From positions 5,222,001 to 5,286,000 of the forward strand of contig NC_063152.1 in NCBI RefSeq assembly GCF_020921035.1: a stretch of 64,000 nt of DNA. The letters run 5' to 3'. Of the stretch, positions 1-20,049 are shown piece by piece. Source of the stretch: Rhodamnia argentea. Lineage: Eukaryota > Streptophyta > Magnoliopsida > Myrtales > Myrtaceae. The notes beneath the pieces were generated by a model, which did no database searches, had not been told where the DNA came from, and saw only the letters and a list, made by a program, of their open reading frames with translations. The translations under genes were made by a program, and so were the position numbers. Every line of letters starts with the position of its first letter. Within the stretch, counting starts at the first letter, position 1.

Positions 1-1
1 G

Positions 2-2871
<2,870 letters not shown>

Positions 2872-4360
2872 TAAACCCAAGAAAGGAGACATCGAGACTT
2901 TGCGAGTTCACGCATCTCGATTGGTCACTCGTGCATTTAGACTTTCTTACAATAGTCTGTTCACTAGTATAACAAGTTCTACGTGTTCATGCAGTATGGT
3001 GAAAAGTGTTTCTGTACATATTCGTTCGCCGTGCAGAGTCATGTAATTGTCAAATTGTACTGATGACAACAGCATTTTGTTGAAGTAGAACACTATCGGC
3101 TTCTGCAGCTTGAGCACATTGGTATCAAGCTGATCAATTGCCAGCGCCACGCAACAGAAAGAACATAACCAAATGAGTCTTTCTGGCCTAGGACCGCTAG
3201 TTTGGACCCTCGTATCCGATTTAACTCCTCCATACTTTCCAAGGTTCTACGGAAAACTTCAGGCAGCTTAATCGACCTTGGCAATACAGTTCTTTAGCTT
3301 CCTTGAACAAGCACTGTAATTGTTCTAAGAAAAATTACAGTAGTAGTGAATACTAGTAGGAGAATTGCAAGTAGACAACTTTCCCACTCACTTCTATCAA
3401 TAGCTCAAGCACAGAGAAATGACAGGCTGTCTAGCATCTTTCATCTGCAACTGGGTGTAAAAGAGGTTGACCCAGAAAAGATTTGTTAAGGTCGATGAAG
3501 TTCCTATCATCTGACTTGTCATCACAAGCACACATCGTCACGGTAGGAATAGACAGTCTTGTTATCTCTTTGATTTAGTATCCAAAAGAAATTTTGTTAA
3601 TCTTGTTGACTTTAAAATAGTTTGGTCAAACAAAATAAAAATCCTGGCCAGATTTTTTCTCGAGAAATTCATTGTTTCTATACCACAAAAAAAAAATTCA
3701 AAATTCAAAATTTCTAAAGAATACATGGTCAAACAAAAAGGCTTTACTTTTCTTGCTGGATGATTGTTCCACGCGCTTATGGGCATAGACCTGGAGAGTC
3801 TAGAAGAGCAAATTGAAGTTTACAGAAACCACTTTTTTTTCCCCAAGAAGACCCCAGGAATGATTCAACTGTTTGATGGAATACCAACCACAATCAAGTT
3901 CCTGTGTTTTTATCAAGCTCTTTGTGACATCCCAAATTTTCCTACATTAGAAATAATTAGAAAGTAAAATAAATCTTATGGATAAATTCTTTAAGGAATT
4001 TTTAAGGTTCTACTCTTAATTTTTAGAAAGTTATTTTGAAATTTCTCAAGGGAATTATTTCTTAATTTATTTGGGGAAACTTTTCGAAAATTGGCATTAG
4101 AACATAGAAAATGAAGAAATAGCTCTTGAATAGCCAATGCTAAGTCAATCAAGTTTTTCTAAATGATAAGAAGAATGTCATTTTCAAGCACTAATTGATA
4201 AGAAAAGAACAATGTCATTTTCATGCAGTTAATTAAGGGATAAGAACGATGGCATTTTCATGCAATTAGATAACTAAAAGAATAACGGGATATAGTTCTT
4301 GGGTTGTTACTCTCTTGGTCTTTATACCGGCAATTTCACTTCTTGTTCCTTTGTCATCAT
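2872..4360. other. Intergenic, CRK-A 3' flank up to block edge
   Basis: Holds the 3' untranslated region of CRK-A and AT-rich DNA. No coding exon, LTR or RNA gene is visible. A short degenerate tandem repeat lies at 4164-4268. Position 4361 is where similarity to the third block copy begins (51270), so the left edge of the triplicated block falls here. Confidence 0.7.
4164..4268. repeat. Short imperfect tandem repeat, three units
   Basis: The motif gataagaa...aatgtcattttca(t/a)gca occurs three times, starting near 4164, 4197 and 4240, with spacings of about 33 and 43 bases. It sits about 100-200 bases before the left edge of the triplicated block. Confidence 0.6.
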
Positions 4361-4724
4361 CAATTATGAAATTTTGTCTCCTGTGGATCTTTGAATTCTT
4401 GGTGCCCTAGTAGCATCTCATTTTCCCTAGAAAGGCTTGACTTTTCAAGGTCTCTGAAGTTTTGTGGCCTCATAAGTTCATGCCAGTCTCCATCAGCAGA
4501 CAGCACATATGACTGCTCTAGCATTTTCCTGAGACTTTTCCAGGTTCATTACGATGTTTCTTTTCCGGGTTCATTTGGTGTCTATTCTTTATGCAATGCC
4601 AATGCCTGCGATAGATGTTTAAATCGTCTTTCCAGAAAATTGTGTTCGTTCCTCGTGACTTCCGTGCTTTCATAGCATGAGTTATCCGGGTGAATGCTAA
4701 GATTCGATGTGCCAGAAGTAGAAA

Positions 4725-7353
4725 ATGGAGAGAGGACCACATCTTTACTTGCAGCTCTCACTCATATTGCTGTCAATGCTTGGCCTTCACATTAGTGTCG
4801 AAGCAGATTATCTTGTACTTTCCTGTCGGTCAGAATATGGAAATTACTCGAGCAATAGCACTTTCGAAACGAATCTGAAGCTCCTTCTTGATTTACTGTC
4901 CCACGACACTGCGAAAACGGGATTCTACAATACTACTGTTGGAGAAGGCGGTGACCAAATTTATGGACAAGCTCTTTGCCGAGGAGATGCCAGTTCCGCA
5001 GCGTGCAAGAGTTGTGTCGGCAACGCAAGCCAAGAGATCATGAAGCTGTGCACTGCTGAAGATGCACTAATTTGGTATGAATTATGCCAAGTGCGCTATT
5101 CCTTCCAAGATTTCTTCTTGAATTGGGCTTATACTGGTAAATACCCGCCTTCCAATGATCAGAAGAAACTTGCATCAGACCCAGCCCGCTTCTATACCTA
5201 CTTGATGTATCTAATGAATAACATAACCACTGAGGCTGCGTATGGTAACTCTACTCAAATGTTCGCGACGGGGCAAATAAGCTACTCTGTGAGCCAGACA
5301 ATATACGGGCTAGTGCAGTGTACTAGGGATATGTTGAACTTGAGCTGTAAAAATTGCTTGAACTCTGCCTTGGGAGATCTAAAATCATGCTGCTATACAC
5401 GGGAGGGGGCAACAGTTGTTAGCACAACTTGCAATGTGAGGTACGAGCTGGACCGCTTTTTCAATGGCTCGACAACTTCAATGTTGTCTTATCCAGCCTC
5501 CGGAGGTAAGAACGTGAAATCTATCGGAAAGTTAAGATTAGTAGGAAAAGAAAGCTATAGTTACCGCCACTAACTTGACATCTATGCTTCTATATGGTTA
5601 GAACAAAATCGAAAATGTGGATGAAGTTCATCAGCATGATGGTTATTTTTTGACTTTGAATGCTGCAGGGGATAAATGGAAGAAAGGGATGATTGGCCTA
5701 GTTGTGGGTATCGTGGGACTCCTATTAGCTGTTCTTGCCGGATCTTGCGCCGTCTACTTCAACCGGAAGAAAGAAAAACAAGGTATATATGAGAAAATGG
5801 ATGTTCTAATTCATATTTTTAAGAGAGTTAATCCAGACTCGGGTTCCTTCAGACCTGGAAAGATGCCCGCGTGCTTTGGTCCATGATTTAATAAATCCAG
5901 TCAGAGTGGAAATTACCGAAGATGGCAACCTGGTTAGCTCTGAAGAACTTCCTTTCATGGATCTACCCACACTAAAGGCCGCTACAGATGACTTCTCAAA
6001 TTCAAATAAGCTCGGGCAAGGGGGGTTCGGTATTGTCTACAAGGTAATTTATCTGTTGCTGCCAGTTTGGGATTGTTTGCTGTTGAAGTCCAGTAAGTGG
6101 AGGGCTTAACCAAATTAGTTTTCAGGGTGTGCTTTCTGATGGCAACGAAGTAGCAGTTAAAAGGTTGTCGAGAAAGTCTTGGCAAGGTCTCGAGGAGTTC
6201 AAGAACGAGGTCATCTTGATTGCGAAGCTCCAGCACAGAAATCTAGTAAGGCTTGTCGGATGCGGCGTAGAGGGAGACGAGAAGCTGCTTGTATACGAGT
6301 TCATGCCTAACAAAAGCCTCGATATCTACATCTTCGGTTTATTTTCTCGTGCCCTCCAACTTTTAGAAAGAACTCATCTACATAGAACGTTGCACATGTT
6401 GTAAATTGTCCTCAATCACCAACTTTTTTTTCATGATGCCCTTATCTTCAGATTCGGACAAACGTGCTCAGCTTGATTGGTGCACATACATTTCCATTAT
6501 TGATGGAATTGCTAGAGGACTAGTTTACCTGCACGAGGACTCGAGACTCAGGATTATTCATAGGGATCTGAAGCCTAACAATGTTCTACTGGATCATGAA
6601 ATGGTTGCCAAGATATCAGATTTCGGGATGGCCAGAATATTTTGCGAAAACCAAAGTTCAGCTAATACAAGAAGAGTCGTAGGAACATAGTGAGTCTGCT
6701 TCTTCTGATTTGGTTCAGCTGAAAAATCTAGGAATTTCTTGCTCATGCCAAGGAAAACACTCTAGGAAAAACTAATGTCAACTTTGATATTCGTGACAGT
6801 GGTTATATGGCCCCGGAGTATGCAATGGGGGGACTATTCTCTGTGAAATCAGATGTCTTCAGCTTTGGTGTCATTTTGCTCGAGATCATCAGCGGAAAAC
6901 GAAATAGCGGATTTTATCTTACAGGACACGCTCAGACGCTTCTTGCATATGTATGTTCTACGGTTCACCGGAATCAAAATCTTTCCTTTTAGTCATGTTT
7001 TGGTGTCTGCTAATCATTCATTCGGCACCAAAATCAATTTAATCTTGCAGGCATGGAAACTATGGACTGAAGGAAGAGAGTTGGAACTCGTGGATCCTTC
7101 TCTAGCAGAATCAGGCTCAACAGCTGAAATATTCAGGTGCATTCACATCGGCCTCTTGTGCGTCCAGGAAGATCCTGGAGATAGACCGACAATGTCGGAA
7201 GTAGTGACGCTTCTCGGAGGTCAAACAGGAACTCTTCCGGAACCGAACAAGCCGGCCTTCTCAGTCGGTAGAGTCGTACAAGAAGTCGATCAATCATCGG
7301 CAACTAATCTTTCTGTCAATCAAATGACTGTTTCCAGTATCTTGCCTAGGTGA
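4725..7353 (+). CDS. CRK-B1: cysteine-rich receptor-like kinase
   Basis: Complete CRK of 646 residues. Exons: 4725-5505, 5669-5782, 5901-6043, 6126-6336, 6452-6689, 6800-6950, 7051-7353; all junctions are GT-AG and phases agree. The start at 4725 is fixed by an in-frame stop 9 bases upstream. Residues 1-27 look like a signal peptide ending near SVEA. DUF26-1 has [13 protein letters not shown] and DUF26-2 [13 protein letters not shown]. Exon 2 encodes a transmembrane helix ([15 protein letters not shown]). The kinase has [26 protein letters not shown] and APE, all key residues present. Many N-X-S/T sites fit a secreted ectodomain. Paralogue of B3 (51635-54278) in unit 3; the unit 2 copy is reduced to psiB2. 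Probably functional. Confidence 0.94.
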
Positions 7354-8552
7354 AGACCACAGGCATTAGCTGATTAAGGTTTCATTTGCCTACGGTTGTA
7401 AAGTTCTGCCTTGTAAAAAGGAACTTGTCAGTGTTTTGGAAGAATTACTCTGCTCATGAAAATCACTGCATAAACAATCAGGATTATCACACACGGAGAA
7501 TGTCCGATTTGGTATGCGAATGTCACAACTACAAGACTCTCGGCTTGGCATCAAGAGGCTATGCCAAACCGGAATTGAACCCGGGACGTCTCGCTTCTCA
7601 AATCGCTAGGTCCGGGGTTGCCAAGTCGGAATCGCATCACAATCACCGATTTGCTCAACTAGTTCCTTCCTTGGATTGACTTGTGTATTAACATTTTCCC
7701 TCAACTAATGCAGGTTTTTACTTGACAGAACCTTCTATTAGTAGACTATAGAGAAGAAGACTGGTCTTATATTGACAGTATAAAAATGAATTTTCCTTTA
7801 GGGGAAACTGCTTCCTAGCAATTTACATATGCTACTTGACTTTGAATTCCTAAAACTAATTCTTTGTTTATACCCCTCTACACTTTTGTTTTCTTCTGAG
7901 TCTTCCCATGTGCCAATTTTCTAATCCCAATTAACCACCGGATCATGCAAATGAAGGGTCACACATGAGAACCAAGTCTAGCATCAAATCCCACGCAAAC
8001 TGTTTTGGAGCCCATCTCTCCAATTCGTTGAGCAAGACAGGCCGAATGATTGGGAACCGCCCGGACCGGACCGAACCCGGTCCCCAATTCCGTCAAATTA
8101 GAACGTGTGATTTTCGGTCTGGTTTCCCCTGGACTAGACTGATTTTATTTTTTATTTTTTTACTACTTAAATGTAAACCTAATTATTCACCGGTTATTTT
8201 CTCATTTCGTAAATGCAATCTTAATTTTAAGAAAATCTGTGTTGCTCACCTCCACTAATGTTCCTCCGGTTTCAGAGTCGGACGAGACTGGACCAGGAAC
8301 CGATTGACCTGCTTTTGACAGACATGGAAACCACGTGATTTAGGAAAAGGGAAATTTCCATACCATTCCCACTCAAGACTAGATGGAAAGTCTTGGTCTT
8401 CTTATCAGGCTCCATTGTAAAGTACCTGCGTTGGCCCGATTCGCGACGGACCGAGTCACTGATAGCAAGGAGGTAAGTGAAAACTCTGGTGGGTGGCTTG
8501 AATCAATGACTCTGTAGAGAGCTGATTCCAGAACTGGAGTTACACTTGAGAA
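7354..8552. other. B1-C1 spacer
   Basis: B1 3' region followed by the C1 promoter. It is repeated after psiB2 (27118-28240), after B3 (54279-55483) and as an orphan piece at 50260-50993. It contains a SINE/tRNA-like patch (7545-7632) and a GC-rich patch of ccggaccgga-type repeats near 8055-8085 in an otherwise AT-rich spacer. A W-box core (ttgacc) at 8304-8309 is present here, but the copies near 27985 and 55226 read ttgccc. Frames open here (for example 7965-8258) do not look like genes. Confidence 0.6.
7545..7632 (-). repeat. tRNA-like / SINE-like fragment
   Basis: On the - strand the sequence contains gggttcaattcc, matching the RNA polymerase III B box (GGTTCRANNCC), with a weak A-box candidate (ttggcaaccccgg) about 40 bases before it. 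The cloverleaf stems do not pair well, so it is not a tRNA gene; an old tRNA-derived SINE head is the best reading. A hairpin (ttggcat at 7545-7551 with atgccaa at 7561-7567) lies at one side. Copies at about 27306-27390 and 54467-54554 came with the block duplication. Confidence 0.35.
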
Positions 8553-11432
<2,880 letters not shown>

Positions 11433-12949
11433 GAAAAGTCTGCCCTAGGAGATAAACACGGTTCTCCGCACAAGTGTACTGCTTGGACAAGGTAACGCAT
11501 GTGCTAGTTATTCACTAGAAAACCGATTCTCAACCATAAGCTGTCTAATTATGTGTGATGCCCATCTCAGCACAAAAGAGTACAGTGTATGTCCTAGAGA
11601 AGATCATCTCATAGCACTCTGAGTTCTCTCTGAACTACGTCCAGTCTTTGTACAGTCCTTCTATTCTCTCTATCTGTTACGTCAATATCTGTATAAGGAT
11701 GGTTAGTCGTTCTGTCGTTCGTTACATACATAAATCGACGACATTGTCGCATTGCAAGCAAGATGTCAGTTGAGATAGCATCTCTTGACGACTCACTCTC
11801 TGTGGTAAACCATAAGTGAAGCTAGAGGGATACTTTTACTGATAATATTCAGAGGTTGTTTGGTTGCGAATGGAGGATTTGATGTTGTTACTTCATGTGA
11901 TGTTACCTTGCTATGAATTCTCTCTTTCTAAACTAGATGCTCCACACTCTCTTTCTAGCTGTACACTAGCTTAAACTATTGCAAGGTACTCAACAGCCAA
12001 CAGGCCACAGGCCAGTCGTTATATACTTTATATAAGCAAAATTGTACATATAACCAAACTTCACAGAAGACATGGTTCGAACCAACGATAGATCGCTTGA
12101 ATTCCAAGTAATTAAACCAAAGTCGACAAAAGAGTCGCTCACAGCGCTTCACTTTGTTGTATTTAATTACTGGCCGACCCTTTTCACTGTTACCGGCAAC
12201 AGCAACTTCCGGTCGAAGTTCGAGGGGCTAGCGTCCCCTGCAGCCCCCGTCCCAGCGGCCTCCTATCCATGGTTGACCCATATATCCAAGCCGAACAATG
12301 AAGCACTCCTATCTATGGACTTGACCCATGACCCTCGAATAGACAAATTCAAATACAATGACTTCTCTCAGTATTGGATTCCAGCCGTCATCTTTGAAAA
12401 GCATCTTCTCTAACTCCCAAGGAAACTTGGCCATTTCATTGGCTTCACATGCTGCCTCCACTAAATCCAGATGTGGGACCTCACGTAAAGGAAAAAAACC
12501 AATGCTGGGTCTCTGTCTAATCCTAAATTCTTACATTGATTTGATTTTGACGTGCGTTCAGTTGCATTTGGGCAATATTCTTTCACGTTGGAAGTTATCT
12601 AAAACAAATAGAAACAAATACAAGGCCCCATCCTGTTGGTCCGATTCCCTTTCAGGAAAATAAAAAATTCTTGGTCCCCTGAGTCTTTCATCTTATGTCA
12701 ACCTCAAGATGCAACGGTGAAGTTTCTCTCTGCCTTCATGCCAACAAGAACTTTCTCGTTCTCTGAAATTTTATAATAATTCCAATCTTGACCAACTTGA
12801 AGATTCTCTGCTCGCTTTCACTATTTTGAATTGTCTCCATGTGATGGACCTTTCAACTTCGGAGAAAATTTCTTCCCTCACTGTTTATGGAAATCATTCC
12901 AAGTTAGCGCCTTTTCGCTTGTCTAGAATTGCTGCTTCGACCCAGAAAG
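11433..12949. other. C1-D1 spacer with D1 promoter
   Basis: C1 3' region, then the D1 upstream region. It is repeated at 31136-32647 and 58383-59901. A TATA-like tatataa lies at 12029-12035, about 0.9 kb before the D1 start; whether transcription begins there is unknown. The open frame at 12072-12413 is not kept in the other two copies (one is shifted, one stops at codon 3), so it is not a gene. Confidence 0.65.
12273..12793 (+). promoter_or_regulatory. W-box cores upstream of CRK-D1
   Basis: TTGACC occurs at 12273-12278, 12321-12326 and 12788-12793. TTGAC[C/T] is the WRKY factor binding site, and CRK genes are known to respond to salicylic acid and pathogens through such sites. All three are also present before D3. 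Short motifs occur by chance, so this is only suggestive. Confidence 0.3.
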
Positions 12950-16018
<3,069 letters not shown>

Positions 16019-16967
16019 ATAGAGGCTATTGACATCCGAACATTCGACATCGACAAGATTCTCGGGTTCATGGGAACTAGGGGTAACATGTGCTGCTGGT
16101 CCATGCATGAAATTAAAGTCCATGATCTGTCTTAGTTGTCTGATACTAGGTAGATAGAGCATAAATAGGTTTTAAAGCAACCATGTATATAGACTGGATC
16201 TCAGAAAGAATGATGATGGCCGTAACTAGATGAACGGCTACCTTCATGTGTATAGGCTTGGTCGTAATATATAGGTGTCAAGGCATACATTCACACGCAA
16301 TACTCTTGAAAGTTTTTAATGAAATTTGCGCAAATATTTAACATATTGACCGAAAAGTATTTTCCTTTTTTCTTCTTTACTTTTGATTAGTCGGGACAAA
16401 CGGGCCGTAGCACTCGAAAATTTGATTTTTACTCGATATGATCTCTTGGCCAAACATGTGGCGAGCAACCTAAATGGCTTGTAAAATCAAAATCTTGCAA
16501 ATCGGGGAAGATTGTGATCCCAATTGAATTTTACAAAAATAAAGCGGCCAAAGTGAAATTGAAATTAAAATAAAATTACTGACTATTTTTTCAGATTTTT
16601 CTGGCCACATTTCGTATTTTTCTCAATTTTCAGCTATTTTTAAATGAAAAGAAAATCCAAAAATGTAAAAAAAAATACCAAAAATATTTTTTTTTGTCAA
16701 AATTGGTTCCCTAAGTGCGACAAGGCTTCCAATATTGATTTTTGAATTTTACAAATTTATTTTTATTTTTGGTCATTTTTCTAAAATTAAACTTACTAAA
16801 AATCAGGTATCGACCGCTCGTAAATTCAAAATATTGTAAAGTTATCATGAATATTTAGTTAATTTGCGTTAGACTTGTGGTCCACACATAACCGAAGTTC
16901 TAATCTTATGCTACTTTATAGAAAATATCTCCTGAATGTCTCTTTTTTGCCATCTAATCGACAAAAC
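16019..16967. other. D1 3' flank, AT-rich spacer
   Basis: AT-rich DNA with several poly-A and poly-T runs; no gene is seen. It is repeated after D3 (62971-63917), so it belongs to the block. The stretch leads directly into psiE1. Confidence 0.65.
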
Positions 16968-17640
16968 ATGAATTCTCGCTTCCCCGTTCAACCTAAATCA
17001 CCGCCTCTGATTCCAACGGCTTCGCCAATGCCACCGCCGGCACAAAACCCACTTGATCACGCCTACGGGCTATTCCTCTGCCGTGGCAACATCCCCACCT
17101 CCGCAATGTGGCTACTGTGTAGCGAACGCGAGGAAGGAAATACTCCACAAATGCACTAAAGAGAAAGACACCGTCATTTGGTAAGACCGCCGAATGCTGC
17201 ATTGCTCGAACCAATTCCATTTTCTTCGTCGAACAAGAATCGCCAGCCTTCAACCCCTAGCAGCTTCACCGAGTTTGCTGAAGGACACGACCAGTGAATT
17301 GAAGGAGAAGGTGGGGAGCAATAGGTCCAGGGAGAGTTTTGAGGTCGAGGACGCCGGCATCACAACCTCGGACCGGCTGTCCATGTTCGTGCAGTGCACG
17401 CCGGACTTGACGGAAGTCGATTGCCAAAGGCAATCTTGCGAGTGGCCATCGATAATCTGCCGAGCCATAAGGCAGGCGGGAGAGTGTTGGCCCCAAGCCG
17501 CAATGTTGGGTTCGAGCTTTACAAGTTCTACGATGAGACCGCTTTTTACGAAGCACCAGCACCGCGCCAACTCTTGCTCCGCACCTCCGGCGGTTGTAGC
17601 TGCTTCTCCTCCCTCTTCAACAGTGAGATCCAAAGGAGTC
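16968..17640 (+). pseudogene. psiE1: broken DUF26 ectodomain of a fifth CRK type
   Basis: Fragments of a two-domain DUF26 ectodomain in shifting frames. First domain: YGLFLCRGNIPTSA, then after a one-base shift CGYCVANARKEILHKC and TVIW, which together give C-X8-C-X2-C. Second domain: VQCTPDLTEVDCQR, with the next Cys displaced by two residues, then RVLAPSRNVGFELYKFYDE in another frame. A Pro/Ser-rich linker (SPPSSTVRSKG) follows, as in CRKs before the membrane helix. No kinase follows; 300 bases on, B-type sequence begins. The wording differs clearly from types A-D, so it is a separate lineage. Its first 83 bases recur at the window end (63918-64000). A host gene relic, not expected to give a receptor. 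Confidence 0.75.
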
Positions 17641-17937
17641 GGCATTATGTTTCCATGTAATTTTGCGTTCTCCGTTGCACTTCTTTGTGATGTGTGCCTA
17701 TGGACATGTTTTCGGGTTTATACTTCCGTGCTAATCCGTTTTCACTATGTACTAGTAGCCTCGGTTTGGACATTATTTTTCCATTGGGTTGGCTTGTTTT
17801 TTTAGCATCTCCCTATCACCTCCTGATGTTTGCTACCTTTGTGGCTTACCGCCGACATCCAGCGAGGTCCACTCCGCCGGTTTTCGATCTTTATCATCTT
17901 GGGAACTAACTCTGGTCACTTGGTGGTTGATTTCGAA
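17641..17937. other. Junction stretch between psiE1 and psiB2
   Basis: About 300 bases with no clear exon. It may be decayed psiE1 sequence. The B-type match begins abruptly near 17938 inside exon 6, so a deletion has removed B2 exons 1-5 together with the usual spacer. Confidence 0.5.
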
Positions 17938-18028
17938 GTTCTTACAGGACATGCTCTTCTTGCATATGTATGTTCTACGATTCACCGGAATGAAAATCTT
18001 TCCTTTTAGTCATGTTTTGAGCTGAAAA

Positions 18029-19997
18029 TGTCACACCCCAATTCCTACGAGAATAGGGTAATGACACGGCCATCCTTTCACTCAAAGGATGCAGCCTCAA
18101 AATGTACCCTATTTAACTTGATATATATAAAAAGGTCATGCGGTTACGGATAATGAGCCTTCTATAAACCAACAAAAAGATACGCGTAGTCGGCAAAGAT
18201 TTTAGAAGCTCATCAGCTATACATACAACTTATACAAAAAAAACCCCCTATCAAAAGTCTCCCTTGCTAACGAAGCACTCTCCTACTTGTGCATCACCGA
18301 AGAACCCGAAAAACAAGTAAGGTGAAAGGAGTGAGCTAACATGGCTCGATGAGTAATACATTTCTTCTAAGCGGATCAAACAATCACCGTGCACCTTTAT
18401 AAAAAATAATATACTTCCAGCAAATCCTTTTACATATAAGGTTAACAACACTAATAACTTACAATCATAGATCAACAATCAATGGTCAATCCATTGAGTA
18501 ATCCCAAACCAAGTATCAATGGTCTATCCACTAATTAATCTCAATCAAAGCAAAAGACAATGATCCACTTCATCGACTACTAGAATGCTCTATATCGGAC
18601 TATGGTCACGTTTAGCGCCGTGACAAAGGCGGCCAAGTTCACCTCTCTTGGCTAGGTCTACCACCTATATCAGCCGGTGGTGCGGCCCGGAAGGACATCC
18701 CGATAGTATGCATACCTCTCCCACTCAATGGGTTTTTAACATAGCGATATGAGCATGGCACATAAAGCACAATCTCCAATAATCCAATCAAAATCAAAAT
18801 CATCTCATAACAACTCGGACAAACTCCACAATAGCATTTATCGACAAAATGCATTTCATAAACCGTATATAGCTTTCAGATATTCCCTTCGCAAAGCATT
18901 TATTCAAGGCATTTCGAACGATTTTCTTTTCAAAACTACTACAAACAATACCTTTCAAAGCTTTGTCGGTCAACGACAAAAGGTAGTAAAGGTTCGATCC
19001 AATTATGCAAGAAATATGCTCTTTTCTTATTTCATAACATATCTAGTATTCTTTTTTTTTTTTTTATAATCTCGAAACATGAGTTTACAAACTCAAAGAA
19101 GAAAAGTACTACTCACACGATAAAGCCAAAATTCAACTACGTTGGTCACTCGAACCGACTCATCCAAATCATATCCAATATATAGAAAAACGGATCAAAT
19201 CGAGTAACAAGTCATCCTAACGCACAACTTAGCTAAACTACACTTATTAGTGACAAAACAACAACTACGCGCCAACGGAAACTTATCCCTAACAGAAAAT
19301 CAATGCTGTCTGCTATAGTCAGCTCGCGCACCAAAACTGTTAAGGCCATAACTTCCTCCACCAAACTCCGTTTCAAGCCATCTTACTGTCCACGCGAAGC
19401 TTGTTCAACGTACTACAAAAGTCTCAACATAGCCAACCTCAGCCGATAACTAGAAACTAACCAAATCAGGCCTCGAAGTTTACTGTTCGCGCTGTACTGT
19501 AGCGCATCCGAATTAAAAATCTTGTTCCGGGCAAACCATAGTGTCAAATTAAGATCCGTCGACTCATGCGGGTCCATAACATCCTAAAGTTTCTTTTTCA
19601 ACCAAAAACGCAGCCAATCGCCGATGAGATCATACACAGCAGCTCAGTTTCCCCAAAAATCCCAATTTTGCCCTAAATCCGAAAAATCACTTCAATAGGA
19701 GGGAAGAGAGGTGCGAGCCCTTACCTAGAGCTGCGACACGTAGTGGAATGAATTTGGTGAGACGTTCGTGGCGGGTGGCGCGCGCACGTCACTTTTTTTT
19801 TTTCTTTCTTTCTTTTTCCCTTTCTCCTCTCTCCTTTCCCTTTCTCTTCTTTTCTTCCTTTCCTTTTTCTATTCTGCTCGTGCAGCTTAAAAGGGGTGGC
19901 TGACTGCCCTCTTTTGCCTTTTCTTCTTCTCTTTTTTTTTTTAATGGTGGGTCCACCACCTTGGTTGACCTGGTCAAAACAAGGGCCAAATATTACA
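18029..19997 (-). repeat. 3' LTR of the chromovirus-like element
   Basis: Left-hand LTR on the + map, which is the 3' LTR because the element runs on the - strand. About 1.97 kb, beginning tgtcacacccc and ending aatattaca. Matches 24742-26755 along its whole length. Confidence 0.92.
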
Positions 19998-20049
19998 TTC
20001 TACCCTCCTTAAAAAAAATTTCGTCCTCGAAATTCGGATAACTGAACTT

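Noticed and set aside
4391-4675. Open frame with several Cys residues before B1, repeated before B3
   Set aside because: The Cys spacing is not DUF26, there is no ATG at its start, and the copy before B3 shows no sign of protein-level constraint. It is promoter or leader DNA.
7545-7632. A tRNA gene on the - strand
   Set aside because: It has a B-box-like sequence, but the acceptor, D and T stems do not pair properly. Kept only as a SINE-like fragment.
7965-8258. Open frame found in several spacer copies (also 50544 and 54890)
   Set aside because: Shared only because the spacer DNA is duplicated; low-complexity T-rich end, no known motif, and the copy at 27.6 kb is interrupted.
12072-12413. 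Open frame of 113 codons before D1, with a TATA-like motif upstream
   Set aside because: The matching frames in the other two block copies are shifted (31775) or stop at the third codon (59024), so it is not kept as a protein.
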